A DNA stretch of 27,171 nt from Peptococcaceae bacterium BRH_c23 (GCA_000961805.1 LADV01000325.1:1-27171), one strand, 5' to 3'. Shown: positions 8,815 to 16,273, counted from the stretch's first letter. Numbers and translations: made by a program. The notes: generated by a model not told the origin, from the letters alone.

Positions 8815-9230
8815 ATTAATTAATCCTCCATTTAAGTATTTTAAGCCCTCTAAATTATAGCAGGAAATACCACTCAAATAAATCCCATTTAAAAACGTTT
8901 TATTCGACTTAGAGGCTAGCAGCTATTTATTTTTCCTCGCTACTCTCCACCCAAATCATCAACAACAATTTCAACTAACTAGGCGATGTCTTTTTTCTGA
9001 AAGGTAATCTAGGAGATGGCAATAAATAGGAGCAAATAATTGCCTAGATGGTGAAGGAGAAGGAGGGGTTACGCCAAAAGTATTGCTACTCATAGAAATC
9101 AGGGAAAATAAAACAAGTTTTAAAGATTTTAAGGCAGGATTTAAGGGTTGTGCATATTGAATTTGTAAAGTGATTACAGAACAGTAAAGCTTTTGACAAA
9201 AAAATGATCATATATGAAGGAGGACTTTAT
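8815..9230. other. Intergenic region before the hydrolase operon
   Basis: No convincing gene in about 400 bases. An imperfect stem at about 9009-9047 pairs GCAAT with ATTGC and CTAG with CTAG, with a 6-base bulge. TGTAA-N5-TTACA at about 9164-9178 is a symmetric site that could bind a CRP/FNR-type regulator. TTGACA near 9193 would make a -35, but I see no matching -10 at 17 bases. All of these are weak. Confidence 0.35.
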
Positions 9231-10073
9231 TTGAGAAAGCTTAAAGTAACGATCTTGGTAGAAAACACGGTTGGAGCTCCTTTAGGGCTCTTATCGGAGT
9301 GGGGTTTGTCGATGATCTTGGATTTTGGCGATGAGCGAATTTTATTCGATACCGGGGAACAGGGCAATCTAATCAGCAACGCTATGATATTGGGACATGA
9401 TCTGCGGCGAATTGATCGTGTCATCTTAAGCCACGGACATTTTGATCACACGGGAGGACTTTTTAAGTTCCTTCAATATAGAGGGACAATTCCAGTGTAT
9501 GCACATTCTAATTTATTTACTGAGCACTACGGTAGGGGACTTAAAGGGCATGCAGACAGATATATCGGGGTACCACACTGTCAGAAGCTACTAGAGAGTG
9601 CTGGAGCTAAGTTTCATTGGCATAGTGAGCCTTTAGAATTAAGTCCGGGACTTTGGCTAAGTGGTGAAATCCCACGACAAACATCTTTTGAACGCGTTGA
9701 CGATAAGTTAATTGAGATCAAAGGAGGAGACATTGTTCAGGACAGTATTCGAGATGATCTAAGCCTTTTTTATGTAACAGACCAGGGGTTAATCATACTT
9801 CTCGGCTGCGCACACTCAGGATTGGTGAACATCGTAGAACATGCGAAGAGAGTGACTGGGGAGCATAAAGTAAGAGCGATCATTGGAGGAACTCATCTTG
9901 GCCCAGCTACTCCGGATCAGCAGCAACAAACGATAGACTATTTGCGAGGACTCAATTTGGATTGTTTAGCGCCAAATCACTGTACTGGTATGGGGATGCT
10001 GAGTAAGTTAGCGACAGAATTTCCAAGTGTATTTAAGTGGGCTATGGCAGGAAGTACGTTGGATTTTAATTAG
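9231..10073 (+). CDS. Metallo-beta-lactamase-fold hydrolase (COG1237 type)
   Basis: I start at TTG 9231, 7 bases after AAGGAGG, rather than the ATG at 9204 that has no ribosome site. The result is 280 residues. Metal-ligand motifs: SHGHFDHTGG (HxHxDH) near 72-81, GCAHSG near 193, GGTHLG near 222 and NHCTGMG near 250. The overall plan matches the family annotated as a methanopterin-related phosphate synthase, in which substrates are mostly unproven. It lacks the C-terminal flavodoxin domain of flavo-diiron proteins. It lies 16 bases before the ferredoxin-nitroreductase, so the two are probably co-transcribed and may act on one redox-linked substrate. Confidence 0.87.
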   Translation: MRKLKVTILVENTVGAPLGLLSEWGLSMILDFGDERILFDTGEQGNLISNAMILGHDLRRIDRVILSHGHFDHTGGLFKFLQYRGTIPVYAHSNLFTEHYGRGLKGHADRYIGVPHCQKLLESAGAKFHWHSEPLELSPGLWLSGEIPRQTSFERVDDKLIEIKGGDIVQDSIRDDLSLFYVTDQGLIILLGCAHSGLVNIVEHAKRVTGEHKVRAIIGGTHLGPATPDQQQQTIDYLRGLNLDCLAPNHCTGMGMLSKLATEFPSVFKWAMAGSTLDFN

Positions 10074-10089
10074 AGGGGGTAGCTAACTA

Positions 10090-11004
10090 ATGGCAATACC
10101 TACTTCAAGGACCAAAGAATCCGCTAAGATTTCGATCGACATTAGCCTTTGTACGGGATGTGGTTTATGCATCGAAGTATGTAAAGGCTTTAATCTTTCT
10201 CGAAAAAACGGCAAAGTGATCAGTAAGGGTTCTGTTTATGGTTGTATCGGATGTGGGCATTGTATGGCGATTTGCCCGCAAGAAGCAATTAAGATTTATG
10301 GCCGATGTCTCATTCCAGAAGATTTATGGACTCTGCCCGACCAACAGGAAAAGGCCTCTTATGAGGAAGTGCTGAACCTCTTGCAACGCCGCCGCAGTAT
10401 TCGCGAGTTTAAAGAGGTTCCTGTGGAAAAAGAACTTATAGAAAAAGTCATAGCAGCAGCCCAAACAGCTCCGATGGGCTTACCTCCTTCGGATGTAAAC
10501 CTTCTTGTTCTTGACAGCTCAATAAAAGTTCAACAGTTTGCAAAGGACTTTTGCGATTATCTAGAAGGGCTAAAATGGCTTGTATCAGGATGGTTTTTGG
10601 CACTTATGCGGCCATTCTGGGGAAAGGCCAATGATGAACTTTTCAGGGGATTTGTGCGACCGACAATGGACTTGTATCTAGACAACATGAATAAAGGGAT
10701 AAACCTAGTAAATTATGATGCTCCCGTAGCGCTGTATTTCTATGGGTCCCCTTATTCTGACCCTGCCGACCCCATTGTTGCTGCTACTTATGCCATGATC
10801 GCTGCAGAGTCGCTAGGATTAGGGACATGCATGCTTGGGGCTATACATCCTTTAATTCAAAACGGGAAAGCTGCTCAGAAGTTTAGACAGAAGTATGGCA
10901 TCCGCTATAAAAGTCGAGAAGGATTATTTGTGATTATTGGCTATCCCAAGGTGGAGTATCAAAAAGGGATCCGCAGGACCTTTGCATCAATTGATACAGT
11001 TTGA
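10090..11004 (+). CDS. Ferredoxin-nitroreductase fusion (2x[4Fe-4S] + FMN)
   Basis: 304 residues, ATG after GAGGGGG with a 10-base gap. Residues about 14-70 hold two 4Fe-4S motifs, CTGCGLCIEVCKG and CIGCGHCMAICPQ. From about 100 there is a nitroreductase fold, opening with LLQRRRSIREFKEVPVEK (FMN-binding Arg cluster) and ending with AESLGLGTCMLGAIH and EGLFVIIGYPKVEY. Such fusions are common in anaerobes and take electrons from ferredoxin to an FMN site; substrates are generally unknown. It is the second gene of the hydrolase operon. Its TGA stop abuts the right end of the transposable element at 11005, and the terminator that presumably belonged to it now lies about 370 bases away. Confidence 0.9.
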   Translation: MAIPTSRTKESAKISIDISLCTGCGLCIEVCKGFNLSRKNGKVISKGSVYGCIGCGHCMAICPQEAIKIYGRCLIPEDLWTLPDQQEKASYEEVLNLLQRRRSIREFKEVPVEKELIEKVIAAAQTAPMGLPPSDVNLLVLDSSIKVQQFAKDFCDYLEGLKWLVSGWFLALMRPFWGKANDELFRGFVRPTMDLYLDNMNKGINLVNYDAPVALYFYGSPYSDPADPIVAATYAMIAAESLGLGTCMLGAIHPLIQNGKAAQKFRQKYGIRYKSREGLFVIIGYPKVEYQKGIRRTFASIDTV

Positions 11005-11240
11005 CAACTCCCCGTAGATAAATCTAGGGGATTCTTGGTTCATCCTGCCCGGCAACCCGGTTCAGTCCCACAAGCTATCCCGATGTGTCCCACCGTTTAA
11101 CGAAAAAGCAATGCTTTTCTTAATTGGCTACTGCTTGGTTTTCGCATTTCGCCAAATATACTCCTACATTAGTCGGCAAACATTTTACGCGGCAGCCTTT
11201 CTGCCACAACCCCATATGTTTGATTTTCAAAGAGCATATT
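11005..11240 (-). ncRNA. IscB-associated omega RNA / HEARO-like RNA without its nuclease gene
   Basis: On the minus strand from about 11215 down to 11005 I see the sequence blocks I recall from IscB/HEARO guide scaffolds: GGTTGTGGCAG/CTGCCGC hairpin, TTGCCGACTAATGTAGG, GGCGAAATGCGAAAACCA, AAACGGTGGGACACA and GGGATAGCTTGTGGGACTGA. Stems visible directly: GTGGCAG with CTGCCGC (7 bp), GAAAAGC with GCTTTTTC, and CCGG-GTTG-CCGG. The identification by block match is from memory of the family and should be confirmed with the covariance model. In IscB systems the guide is at the RNA 5' end, which here would be the leader before the GTGGCAG stem. Confidence 0.68.
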
Positions 11241-11246
11241 AGGTAT

Positions 11247-11275
11247 ATTATACCATAAAAGGTTTATGCAGAGAA
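11247..11275 (-). promoter_or_regulatory. Extended -10 promoter for the HEARO-like RNA
   Basis: On the minus strand TGGTATAAT (perfect -10 with TGN extension, TATAAT at 11252-11247) is preceded at 17 bases by a poor -35, TTCTCT. Initiation would fall near 11240, just before the structured RNA. This suggests the RNA is still expressed. Confidence 0.6.
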
Positions 11276-11376
11276 CAAGTGTTTTATGGATTGCCTTATA
11301 TCCCCATAGTTTAAACTAGGGGCTTTACGGCAACAAGTGGTAAAACACTGGACCTCTCCCCCTGTTTTCCCGAATA

Positions 11377-11420
11377 AAAACAAAGCTGCTCTCAAAGAAT
11401 AAGAGCAGTTTTGTTTTTTT
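11377..11420 (+). terminator. Terminator of the nitroreductase operon, displaced by the element
   Basis: AAAACAAAGCTGCTCT pairs with AGAGCAGTTTTGTTTT, a 16-bp stem with a 9-base loop followed by TTT. It is oriented for the + strand and has no other upstream gene, so it most likely ended the hydrolase/nitroreductase transcript before the insertion at the stop codon. Confidence 0.85.
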
Positions 11421-11424
11421 ATAA

Positions 11425-11727
11425 TTTAACCGTTGCTTTACTTCAACCCCTAAGGTCATTAAGCAATTACTAAGCAATCCTGACAACCAAGAGTTTAAGA
11501 TTTACATTTCCCATGTTTGCGAAAATAATTACCTTAAAGAAGCTGCGGACTACTTTGAAGTAGAACCTGATCTGAGTGGGAAGGAGTATGTTGATTACTG
11601 CCTAAATTTTTATTCTCATTTTGCAACATGTTCGTTAGTCCCTAAGGTAATAGGCTTTCTTATAGCAAAGCCTGATAACGTGCCCATTGGACATATGGCG
11701 CACCAGGTTCTCGCTCTGTATCTGTAA
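11425..11727 (+). pseudogene. Orphan open reading frame fragment without a start codon
   Basis: After TAA at 11422-11424 a frame stays open for 100 codons to TAA at 11725. Its first two thirds read like a real soluble acidic protein (KVIKQLLSNPDNQEFKIYIS, then HVCENNYLKEAADYFEVEPD). There is no ATG, GTG or TTG near its beginning and no ribosome site. The last third overlaps, antisense, the C-terminus of the 4Fe-4S membrane protein, so only about 11452-11625 may be genuine. I do not recognise the protein. Most likely a 5'-truncated remnant. Confidence 0.45.
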
Positions 11728-12212
11728 CTAAGCAAGAGGCCAATTATTGTTGTTGTAAACATCATGGAATAAACTCTATACCCCAAATGTACAGCCCAAT
11801 CTGGTATTGCTCCAATAGAGAGAAGGTTTGGCATATTCCAGGGAAGTTGGAAAGCCATCAAGAATCTTATTTTTTCTAGAGGATCTCTGTTATCTAGAAA
11901 TACCATTAAAGTAGAAAGACATATCATTAGAAAGTTTAACGTAAAGTAGATCAGCATAATTCGTTTTCCTGTGCCGTTGATCAGCCATTTTGGAGGTTGG
12001 CGGTGTGTCCCAATTCTAGCGAACAGTCTGGTAAATAGATTTGATCGAGGACAGTAGCTTTGACACCAGGTTCGTTTATTATCTTTGATTACAAATACAA
12101 AGGGCATAATAAGACAGAAAAAACCGATCCAGGCAAAGCCAATATTAAAAAAGCCTAAGGTAAAAAATAAGATAGTAAACAAGTACGAATATTTCATCCA
12201 AGTTTGTTTCAT
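11616..12212 (-). CDS. Membrane-bound 4Fe-4S binding protein (NapH/CcoG-like)
   Basis: I choose the ATG at 12212 because GGAG lies 7 bases upstream and the protein then starts MKQTWMKYSYLFTILFF as in similar membrane ferredoxins; the open frame extends to 12443 but overlaps the SGNH gene. It has 198 residues with about four or five membrane helices. Two Cys clusters, WCQSYCPRSNLF near 51 and WCAICPMGTLSGF near 170, have the spacing of polyferredoxins of the NapH/NosR/CcoG group, which pass electrons across or along the membrane. The partner is not identifiable from context. It is transcribed with the ruined SGNH gene, 115 bases upstream. Confidence 0.75.
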   Translation of the reverse strand: MKQTWMKYSYLFTILFFTLGFFNIGFAWIGFFCLIMPFVFVIKDNKRTWCQSYCPRSNLFTRLFARIGTHRQPPKWLINGTGKRIMLIYFTLNFLMICLSTLMVFLDNRDPLEKIRFLMAFQLPWNMPNLLSIGAIPDWAVHLGYRVYSMMFTTTIIGLLLSYRYRARTWCAICPMGTLSGFAIRKPITLGTNEHVAK

Positions 12213-12327
12213 CAAAATACTCCAATCTATTTTTACTGATCTAAGCATTAACCGATCCGGGGTAAGGGGGGTATCTTGATTATAAGGGCTCAGAAGAGAT
12301 TTGTACATTGTCTGAAACAAATTTATT

Positions 12328-12979
12328 TCACTGCATTGACTGATTGGAAATAATAGTTTCAACTGATTTACTAATTCTATTGGAGAGTGCTTGATATCCT
12401 GCAGAGTTCGGATGAAGGCCATCCTTAGCGATATATCGGTCAAGATTAAATTTCAGTAAGTCATTGGTTGGAATGAAAATTGCTCGCTGATCTTCTTCAA
12501 CGAGTTGTTGGACATTATAGTTCCATGTATTCAAAAGTCTAGTGTCTTCGACGCTGGTTGCCTTGGCATATGGATTATATAGACCTAGAACAGCTACGTT
12601 GGAATTCGGATTGGTAGTTCTTAGGACTTTAAGAGTTTGTTCTAAACTGCTTAAACTGTTATCCAATCTCACCTTAAAGGCATCATCTTTGGCGAGATCG
12701 TTCATTGAGAGAATGTTTCTAACATCATTTCCACCGATAGAGACCAAGATTAAATCCGATTCGCTGATTGTTTTCTCAAGCCTTCTGCTTTGGAGCTGTT
12801 CCAGCAGGCCTATGCTTTCCAGCCCGTCTATTCCTGCGTTATCTATGATAATCTCTTTTGAGGTGTTGTTATTAAAATAATCGGGTAGATAGCTTGAAAA
12901 CCCCTTGTTTTTTTCATCGCCTGTTCCTTTGGCGACAGAGTCTCCTAGGATTTTCTTCTCAAAAAGTACTTAGGGTCAT
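12328..12979 (-). pseudogene. SGNH/GDSL hydrolase, 5' frameshift
   Basis: The frame 12969-12328 encodes a near-complete SGNH hydrolase with all four blocks: GDSVAKGTGD (nucleophile Ser), an intermediate Gly, SIGGNDVRN, and DGLHPNSAGY (Asp-His). It has no usable start: a TAA at 12972-12970 lies just before it. An ATG at 12979-12977 begins MTLSTF and hits TGA in a five-T run; removing one T joins this ATG to the GDS frame (MTLSTFEKKILGDS). So either a one-base homopolymer insertion has broken the gene or there is a sequencing error. An internal TTG at 12747 would drop the nucleophile block. Esterase or acyl-hydrolase activity is expected for the intact form. Confidence 0.75.
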
Positions 12980-13041
12980 TATAAATAAAATCTGCTCTAA
13001 TAGACAGCTTATATTACCCGTTTCTTAAAAAAGAATGAGTT

Positions 13042-13079
13042 ACAATATACATTTAGAAAAACGTCTAAATGTATATTGT
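13042..13079. promoter_or_regulatory. Operator 1: perfect 16-bp palindrome before sdpR
   Basis: ACAATATACATTTAGA, 6 bases, then its exact complement. It covers the -35 of the sdpRI promoter and contains the same CATTTAGA/TCTAAATG half-sites as operator 2. It probably binds the ArsR-type product of the first gene. Confidence 0.75.
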
Positions 13080-13104
13080 TTTATTAGCCTAAATATATTA
13101 CAAT
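13076..13104 (+). promoter_or_regulatory. sdpRI promoter
   Basis: TTGTTT at 13076-13081 and TACAAT at 13099-13104 are 17 bases apart, a sigma-A pattern. Transcription would begin near 13111, inside operator 2. Confidence 0.7.
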
Positions 13105-13106
13105 AA

Positions 13107-13128
13107 CATTTAGATGGTTATCTAAATG
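13107..13128. promoter_or_regulatory. Operator 2: CATTTAGAT-N4-ATCTAAATG
   Basis: A 9-bp inverted repeat with 4-base spacer at the predicted transcription start and before the ribosome site. It shares its half-site with operator 1, 28 bases upstream, an arrangement suited to autorepression by a dimeric winged-helix protein. Confidence 0.75.
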
Positions 13129-13141
13129 AAGGGAGATCGAC

Positions 13142-13420
13142 ATGGGGTTTCATGAATCCTTAAAGGCGATGTCAGACAAAACCCGACGAGAAATCCTGAA
13201 TTTGCTAAAGAATGGGGATATGACTGCGGGAGATATTGCTGCTCGCTTTTCTATGACGCAGGCCACGGTGTCACACCATCTTTCCGTATTGAAAGATGGG
13301 GGACTTGTTATGGATCGACGAGACGGTAAATACATCTTCTATGAACTGAACACTTCCGTGATTGAGGAAATCATGGCTTGGTTAATTGAGTTGAGAGGAG
13401 TGGAGCAAAATGAAAAATGA
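13142..13420 (+). CDS. sdpR: ArsR-family repressor, SdpR-like
   Basis: 92 residues, ATG after AAGGGAG. A single winged helix-turn-helix domain: MSDKTRREILNLLKNGDMTA at the front, recognition helix around MTQATVSHHLSVLKDGGLV, and wing RRDGKYIFYEL. There are no Cys residues to bind metal, so it is not a metal sensor. It overlaps the next gene by 11 bases. In Bacillus subtilis SdpR represses sdpRI and is titrated to the membrane by SdpI when the killing peptide SdpC is bound (established). The gene order and the two operators here match that switch. No sdpABC toxin genes are in the window, so the inducer may differ. Confidence 0.88.
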   Translation: MGFHESLKAMSDKTRREILNLLKNGDMTAGDIAARFSMTQATVSHHLSVLKDGGLVMDRRDGKYIFYELNTSVIEEIMAWLIELRGVEQNEK

Positions 13421-14057
13421 GAAGACAATGATGAGGTTGATGTGGGCTATTTCCGTGCTTCCTGTGCTTATTACAGTGTTCGTGTTCGGTAGGCTTCCAG
13501 AGGAGATTCCGATGCACTGGAATATCCAAGGTGAAATTGATGCCTGGTATCCGAAATTCCCCTGGGCTTTTATGTTACCGGTGACTTGTATCGCAATCAC
13601 CATTATGGCGACAGTTCTACCAAAAATTGATCCAAAGAAAGAAAATTACGAACGATTCAAACCACAATACTTTATCATTAGGCTGATGCTAGTCGTGTTT
13701 CTGGTGATCTTGCAAATGGTGACTCTCTCCATAAGTTTGGGTGCTACGTTTATTAAAGTTGACACAATCGTTAAATTGATGATCGGTATTCTTTTTATAG
13801 TCCTCGGTAATTTAATGCCGAAATTTAAACAGAACTATTTTGTGGGAATTAAAACCCCATGGACTCTTGCCAATGAGACTGTATGGGCAAAGTCTCATCG
13901 TCATGGTGGATTCGTATGGTTTATAATTGGCTTCTTAATGTGTATTCTGGCATTTTTGCCTGGTACAGGAAGTGCAGTTGTGTATTTTGCGTTAGTTCTG
14001 TTTGCTGCTTTCGAGCCTATCCTATATTCGTGGATTCAGTTTAAGCGACAACAATGA
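13410..14057 (+). CDS. sdpI: SdpI-family membrane immunity/signalling protein
   Basis: 215 residues with about six hydrophobic helices. The N-terminal DUF1648 motif is LPEEIPMHWNIQGEIDAWYP (29-48), and the SdpI-specific motif GIKTPWTLANETVWAKSHR lies near 148-166 before the last helices. It is translationally coupled to sdpR, whose last codons it overlaps. By family it gives resistance to a membrane-active peptide and sequesters the repressor. Nothing shows what peptide it senses here. Confidence 0.9.
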   Translation: MKNEKTMMRLMWAISVLPVLITVFVFGRLPEEIPMHWNIQGEIDAWYPKFPWAFMLPVTCIAITIMATVLPKIDPKKENYERFKPQYFIIRLMLVVFLVILQMVTLSISLGATFIKVDTIVKLMIGILFIVLGNLMPKFKQNYFVGIKTPWTLANETVWAKSHRHGGFVWFIIGFLMCILAFLPGTGSAVVYFALVLFAAFEPILYSWIQFKRQQ

Positions 14058-14142
14058 CGAGTTGACCATCCTAGAGCTAAGCATTGAGGATTGAATGAAC
14101 TAGTAAATGCTTTTCATTTAACTTCTTAAAAATAGGGGTAAA

Positions 14143-14189
14143 GGGGGACAGGTTCTATGTTTCGGGAGGAAACATAGAACCTGTCCCCC
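14143..14189. repeat. REP-like hairpin, perfect 21-bp stem
   Basis: GGGGGACAGGTTCTATGTTT plus C pairs exactly with its complement across GGGAG. The GGGGACAGGTTC...CCTGTCCCC form is that of REP sequences associated with REP-type Y1 transposases, as I recall. A related fragment (ACCTCTCCCCCTGTTTT, against ACCTGTCCCCCTGTTTT here) lies at about 11352-11368. It also follows sdpI by about 85 bases and may serve as its terminator. Confidence 0.75.
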
Positions 14190-14218
14190 TGTTTTACGGT
14201 GATTAGGCATGCTATAAT
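14190..14218 (+). promoter_or_regulatory. Promoter of the permease gene, -35 inside the REP-like tail
   Basis: TGCTATAAT gives a perfect extended -10 (TATAAT at 14213-14218). TGTTTT at 14190-14195, 17 bases upstream, is a weak -35 and is the trailing part of the REP-like element. Confidence 0.6.
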
Positions 14219-14266
14219 GGTTCGATAACGATAGAATTCAATTTGAATGATTCGAGGAGTTAAGAA

Positions 14267-15640
14267 ATGTCGGAGATTTTGTCCCGGATTCGTAGCATAC
14301 TCACCTTTAGCATTGCGATTATTTTTCTAGTGAACCTGTTCATCAAGTCAAGTCTGATTCAAGATCTCAACTTAGTCATCATGGTAATCATAATTGTGCT
14401 CAGTTTCATGTTCATTTCGGGCACAACCTTGATCATTGGAGTCCTGACGTTTGCTCTTAGCACGTTTCTTTTCCTGTATTATCATGCTCCTCTAAGCGTA
14501 TGGCAGCAAGCTTTACAAGAAAACATATATCTAGTCGTCATGTTCACTTTAGTACCTCTGTTAGGTATCCCCATTCAGCATGGAGGTTATTTTGAAGCCT
14601 TACAAGGTGTGTTTAGGCGCTACGTGTATAACAACGGTCGTTTTTACCTTCTCGTGAGCTTTATTTCTGCTTTTGTAGGCGTACTGGTCAATTTAGCAGT
14701 GGTTCCGCTTGTGCTTCAAATTAGTCAGGCTAGTAGTTTAAGTTCTAATAAAAAGCTGTTAAGCGCTGCAATCCTCCGTGGTTTTGCTACATGCACAATC
14801 TGGGCTCCTACAACTGCGGCCATAGCCCTAATTATCCAATTGAGTGAAGCAAGTTGGCCATTATTTTCTCCTTATGGAATTTTATGCGGTGTTATCGCTG
14901 GTTTGGTCGGTTATTTCGTGACCATGTATGAAGAGAGAAAAATCGGTAATGCTTTTACAGGCGTGGTTGAGGAACCAATAGTGGATCTTGATGTTCGAAA
15001 AGCAGTAGAATTAAGTGTTTTTAGTATAATCTTGATTCTTTCCATTGCGGCAGTATCACTTATTACTGGAATACATACAGTCATCGTGGTTTCCATGGCG
15101 TGCTTAATATACCCTGTCCTCTGGCTGGGAATAATTGGTCGGTTTAAAGTGCTGATTACTGAATTTAAGGGAAATTACTTTAAAAATTTGCCGAAATTAA
15201 AAAATGAAATAATTCTTTTTATGGGTGCAGGCCTGTTTGCCACAAGTATCAATTTCTCTCACTTAGGAACAAATATCTCCAAGATTTTATCCATTTTGGT
15301 CGGACAAAACGCCTTATTACTTGCAATCGTAATTATTCTCTTCGTACTCACGCTGTCGGCTATAGGTATTCACCCCATTGTTTCAGTCACGATTATCGGA
15401 GGAACAGTTAAAGCTGCTGCTTACGGTGTAAGTCCGACTTATCTGGCCCTGGTTTTAGCTATTAGTTGGGCGATGGGAATTTCCATTTCCCCCTCTTCAG
15501 CCACTGTTATTGCCATATCCGGGTTGACTGGTCAGTCGCCGCTCCAGGTAGGGCCTCGTCGGAATGGCTTGTATGCAATAATTTCATCGGTTGTAATACT
15601 TATAATGCTGACTATTTTTAGATCGATTGGATTATTATAG
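14267..15640 (+). CDS. Polytopic permease, ion-transporter-superfamily-like
   Basis: 457 residues, start ATG after GAGGAG. It is almost wholly hydrophobic with about 11-12 helices in two halves. Conserved-looking re-entrant stretches are LRGFATCTIWAPTTAAIAL near 168-186 and GISISPSSATVIAISGL near 408-424, at similar places in each half, as in the IT superfamily (ArsB, NhaD, citrate and dicarboxylate transporters). I cannot assign the substrate or confirm the family by eye; GntP-like or DUF401-like are alternatives. The next gene is about 50 bases downstream and may be co-transcribed. Confidence 0.65.
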   Translation: MSEILSRIRSILTFSIAIIFLVNLFIKSSLIQDLNLVIMVIIIVLSFMFISGTTLIIGVLTFALSTFLFLYYHAPLSVWQQALQENIYLVVMFTLVPLLGIPIQHGGYFEALQGVFRRYVYNNGRFYLLVSFISAFVGVLVNLAVVPLVLQISQASSLSSNKKLLSAAILRGFATCTIWAPTTAAIALIIQLSEASWPLFSPYGILCGVIAGLVGYFVTMYEERKIGNAFTGVVEEPIVDLDVRKAVELSVFSIILILSIAAVSLITGIHTVIVVSMACLIYPVLWLGIIGRFKVLITEFKGNYFKNLPKLKNEIILFMGAGLFATSINFSHLGTNISKILSILVGQNALLLAIVIILFVLTLSAIGIHPIVSVTIIGGTVKAAAYGVSPTYLALVLAISWAMGISISPSSATVIAISGLTGQSPLQVGPRRNGLYAIISSVVILIMLTIFRSIGLL

Positions 15641-15692
15641 ATTAAGATAAAAGATTATTGAGCATTGTCAATGCAGAAAGGGTGAGTGATTA

Positions 15693-16208
15693 GTGATACG
15701 AATCGGGGTGATCGGCCAATCAGGGGATATACCGAAAGAACTTCAACAATTGGCTCATGATGTAGGACGGGAAATTGCCCTAAGAGGAGCGGTCCTCTTA
15801 ACTGGTGGGACGAATGGTGTGATGGAGTGTGCTTCTAGGGGAGCCAAGGAGGCTAATGGGCTAGTCGTTGGAATTTTACCGGGAGATTCGTTGGATCGGG
15901 CCAATCAATATATAGATATTCCTATCTCGACAGGACTAAGCTTTGATTACAGGAGCTTAATACTTGTTCATTCTTCGGATGCTCTGATTATGGTTGCTGG
16001 AGGGAATGGCACCTTGGGTGAATTATCTGCCGCGTATCTTAATCTTAAACCAGTCGTGATCCTAGAACCATCGGGCGGTTGGGCCAAAAAGGTGAGGAGC
16101 ATTGCTTATGAAGAAGCCTATCTAGATGAAAGAAAGAGCTTAAAGCTTGATTATGCTCAGACAGTTAAAGAGGCCTTAGATATCGCTTTTAACAGAGTCG
16201 GTTGTTAA
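15693..16208 (+). CDS. LOG/TIGR00725-family Rossmann-fold protein
   Basis: 171 residues, GTG start after AAAGGGTGAG. The fold is that of LOG/DprA-like nucleotide-binding proteins: GVIGQSGDIP near the front, LLTGGTNGVMECASRGAKEA (36-55), and GGNGTLGELSAA near 103-114, which corresponds to the PGGxGTxxE motif but with Asn where LOG phosphoribohydrolases have Gly. The related TIGR00725 and molybdenum-cofactor-carrier proteins bind nucleotide or cofactor without known catalysis. Given the tungsten enzymes a few kilobases away, a cofactor-carrier role is possible but unproven. Confidence 0.75.
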   Translation: MIRIGVIGQSGDIPKELQQLAHDVGREIALRGAVLLTGGTNGVMECASRGAKEANGLVVGILPGDSLDRANQYIDIPISTGLSFDYRSLILVHSSDALIMVAGGNGTLGELSAAYLNLKPVVILEPSGGWAKKVRSIAYEEAYLDERKSLKLDYAQTVKEALDIAFNRVGC

Positions 16209-16226
16209 TTGGAGATCGGACTTGCA

Positions 16227-16273
16227 AAAAAACGAACCCCCCTAGTACTTCAGTCTAGGAGGAGTTCGTTTTT
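16227..16273 (+). terminator. Rho-independent terminator after the LOG-like gene
   Basis: AAAAACGAAC pairs with GTTCGTTTTT and CCTAG with CTAGG around a 9-base loop, with small internal mismatches and a T run at the end. It lies about 20 bases after the stop. Confidence 0.85.

Larger units (their letters stand above)
11005..11335 (-). mobile_element. Non-autonomous IS200/IS605-superfamily element (orphan HEARO/ISC type)
   Basis: No transposase or nuclease gene is present, but both ends carry related hairpins with a one-base bulge near the 3' foot: 11302-11322 (left end on the minus strand, CCCCTAG...CTATGGGG) and 11010-11030 (right end, CCCCTAGAT...ATCTACGGGG). The right end closes with GTTGTCAA exactly at the nitroreductase stop codon. 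Bulged subterminal hairpins instead of terminal inverted repeats are typical of single-strand Y1-transposed elements. Between them lies the structured RNA annotated separately. The exact left boundary is uncertain by tens of bases. Confidence 0.7.

Noticed and set aside
11005..11240. TnpB-type rather than IscB-type guide RNA
   Set aside because: The internal blocks fit my memory of HEARO/IscB scaffolds better than TnpB right ends; not excluded without a covariance search.
12213..12443. Longer start for the 4Fe-4S membrane protein (275 residues)
   Set aside because: The extension overlaps the SGNH gene by 116 bases, has no ribosome site and is not like the family; GGAG precedes the ATG at 12212.
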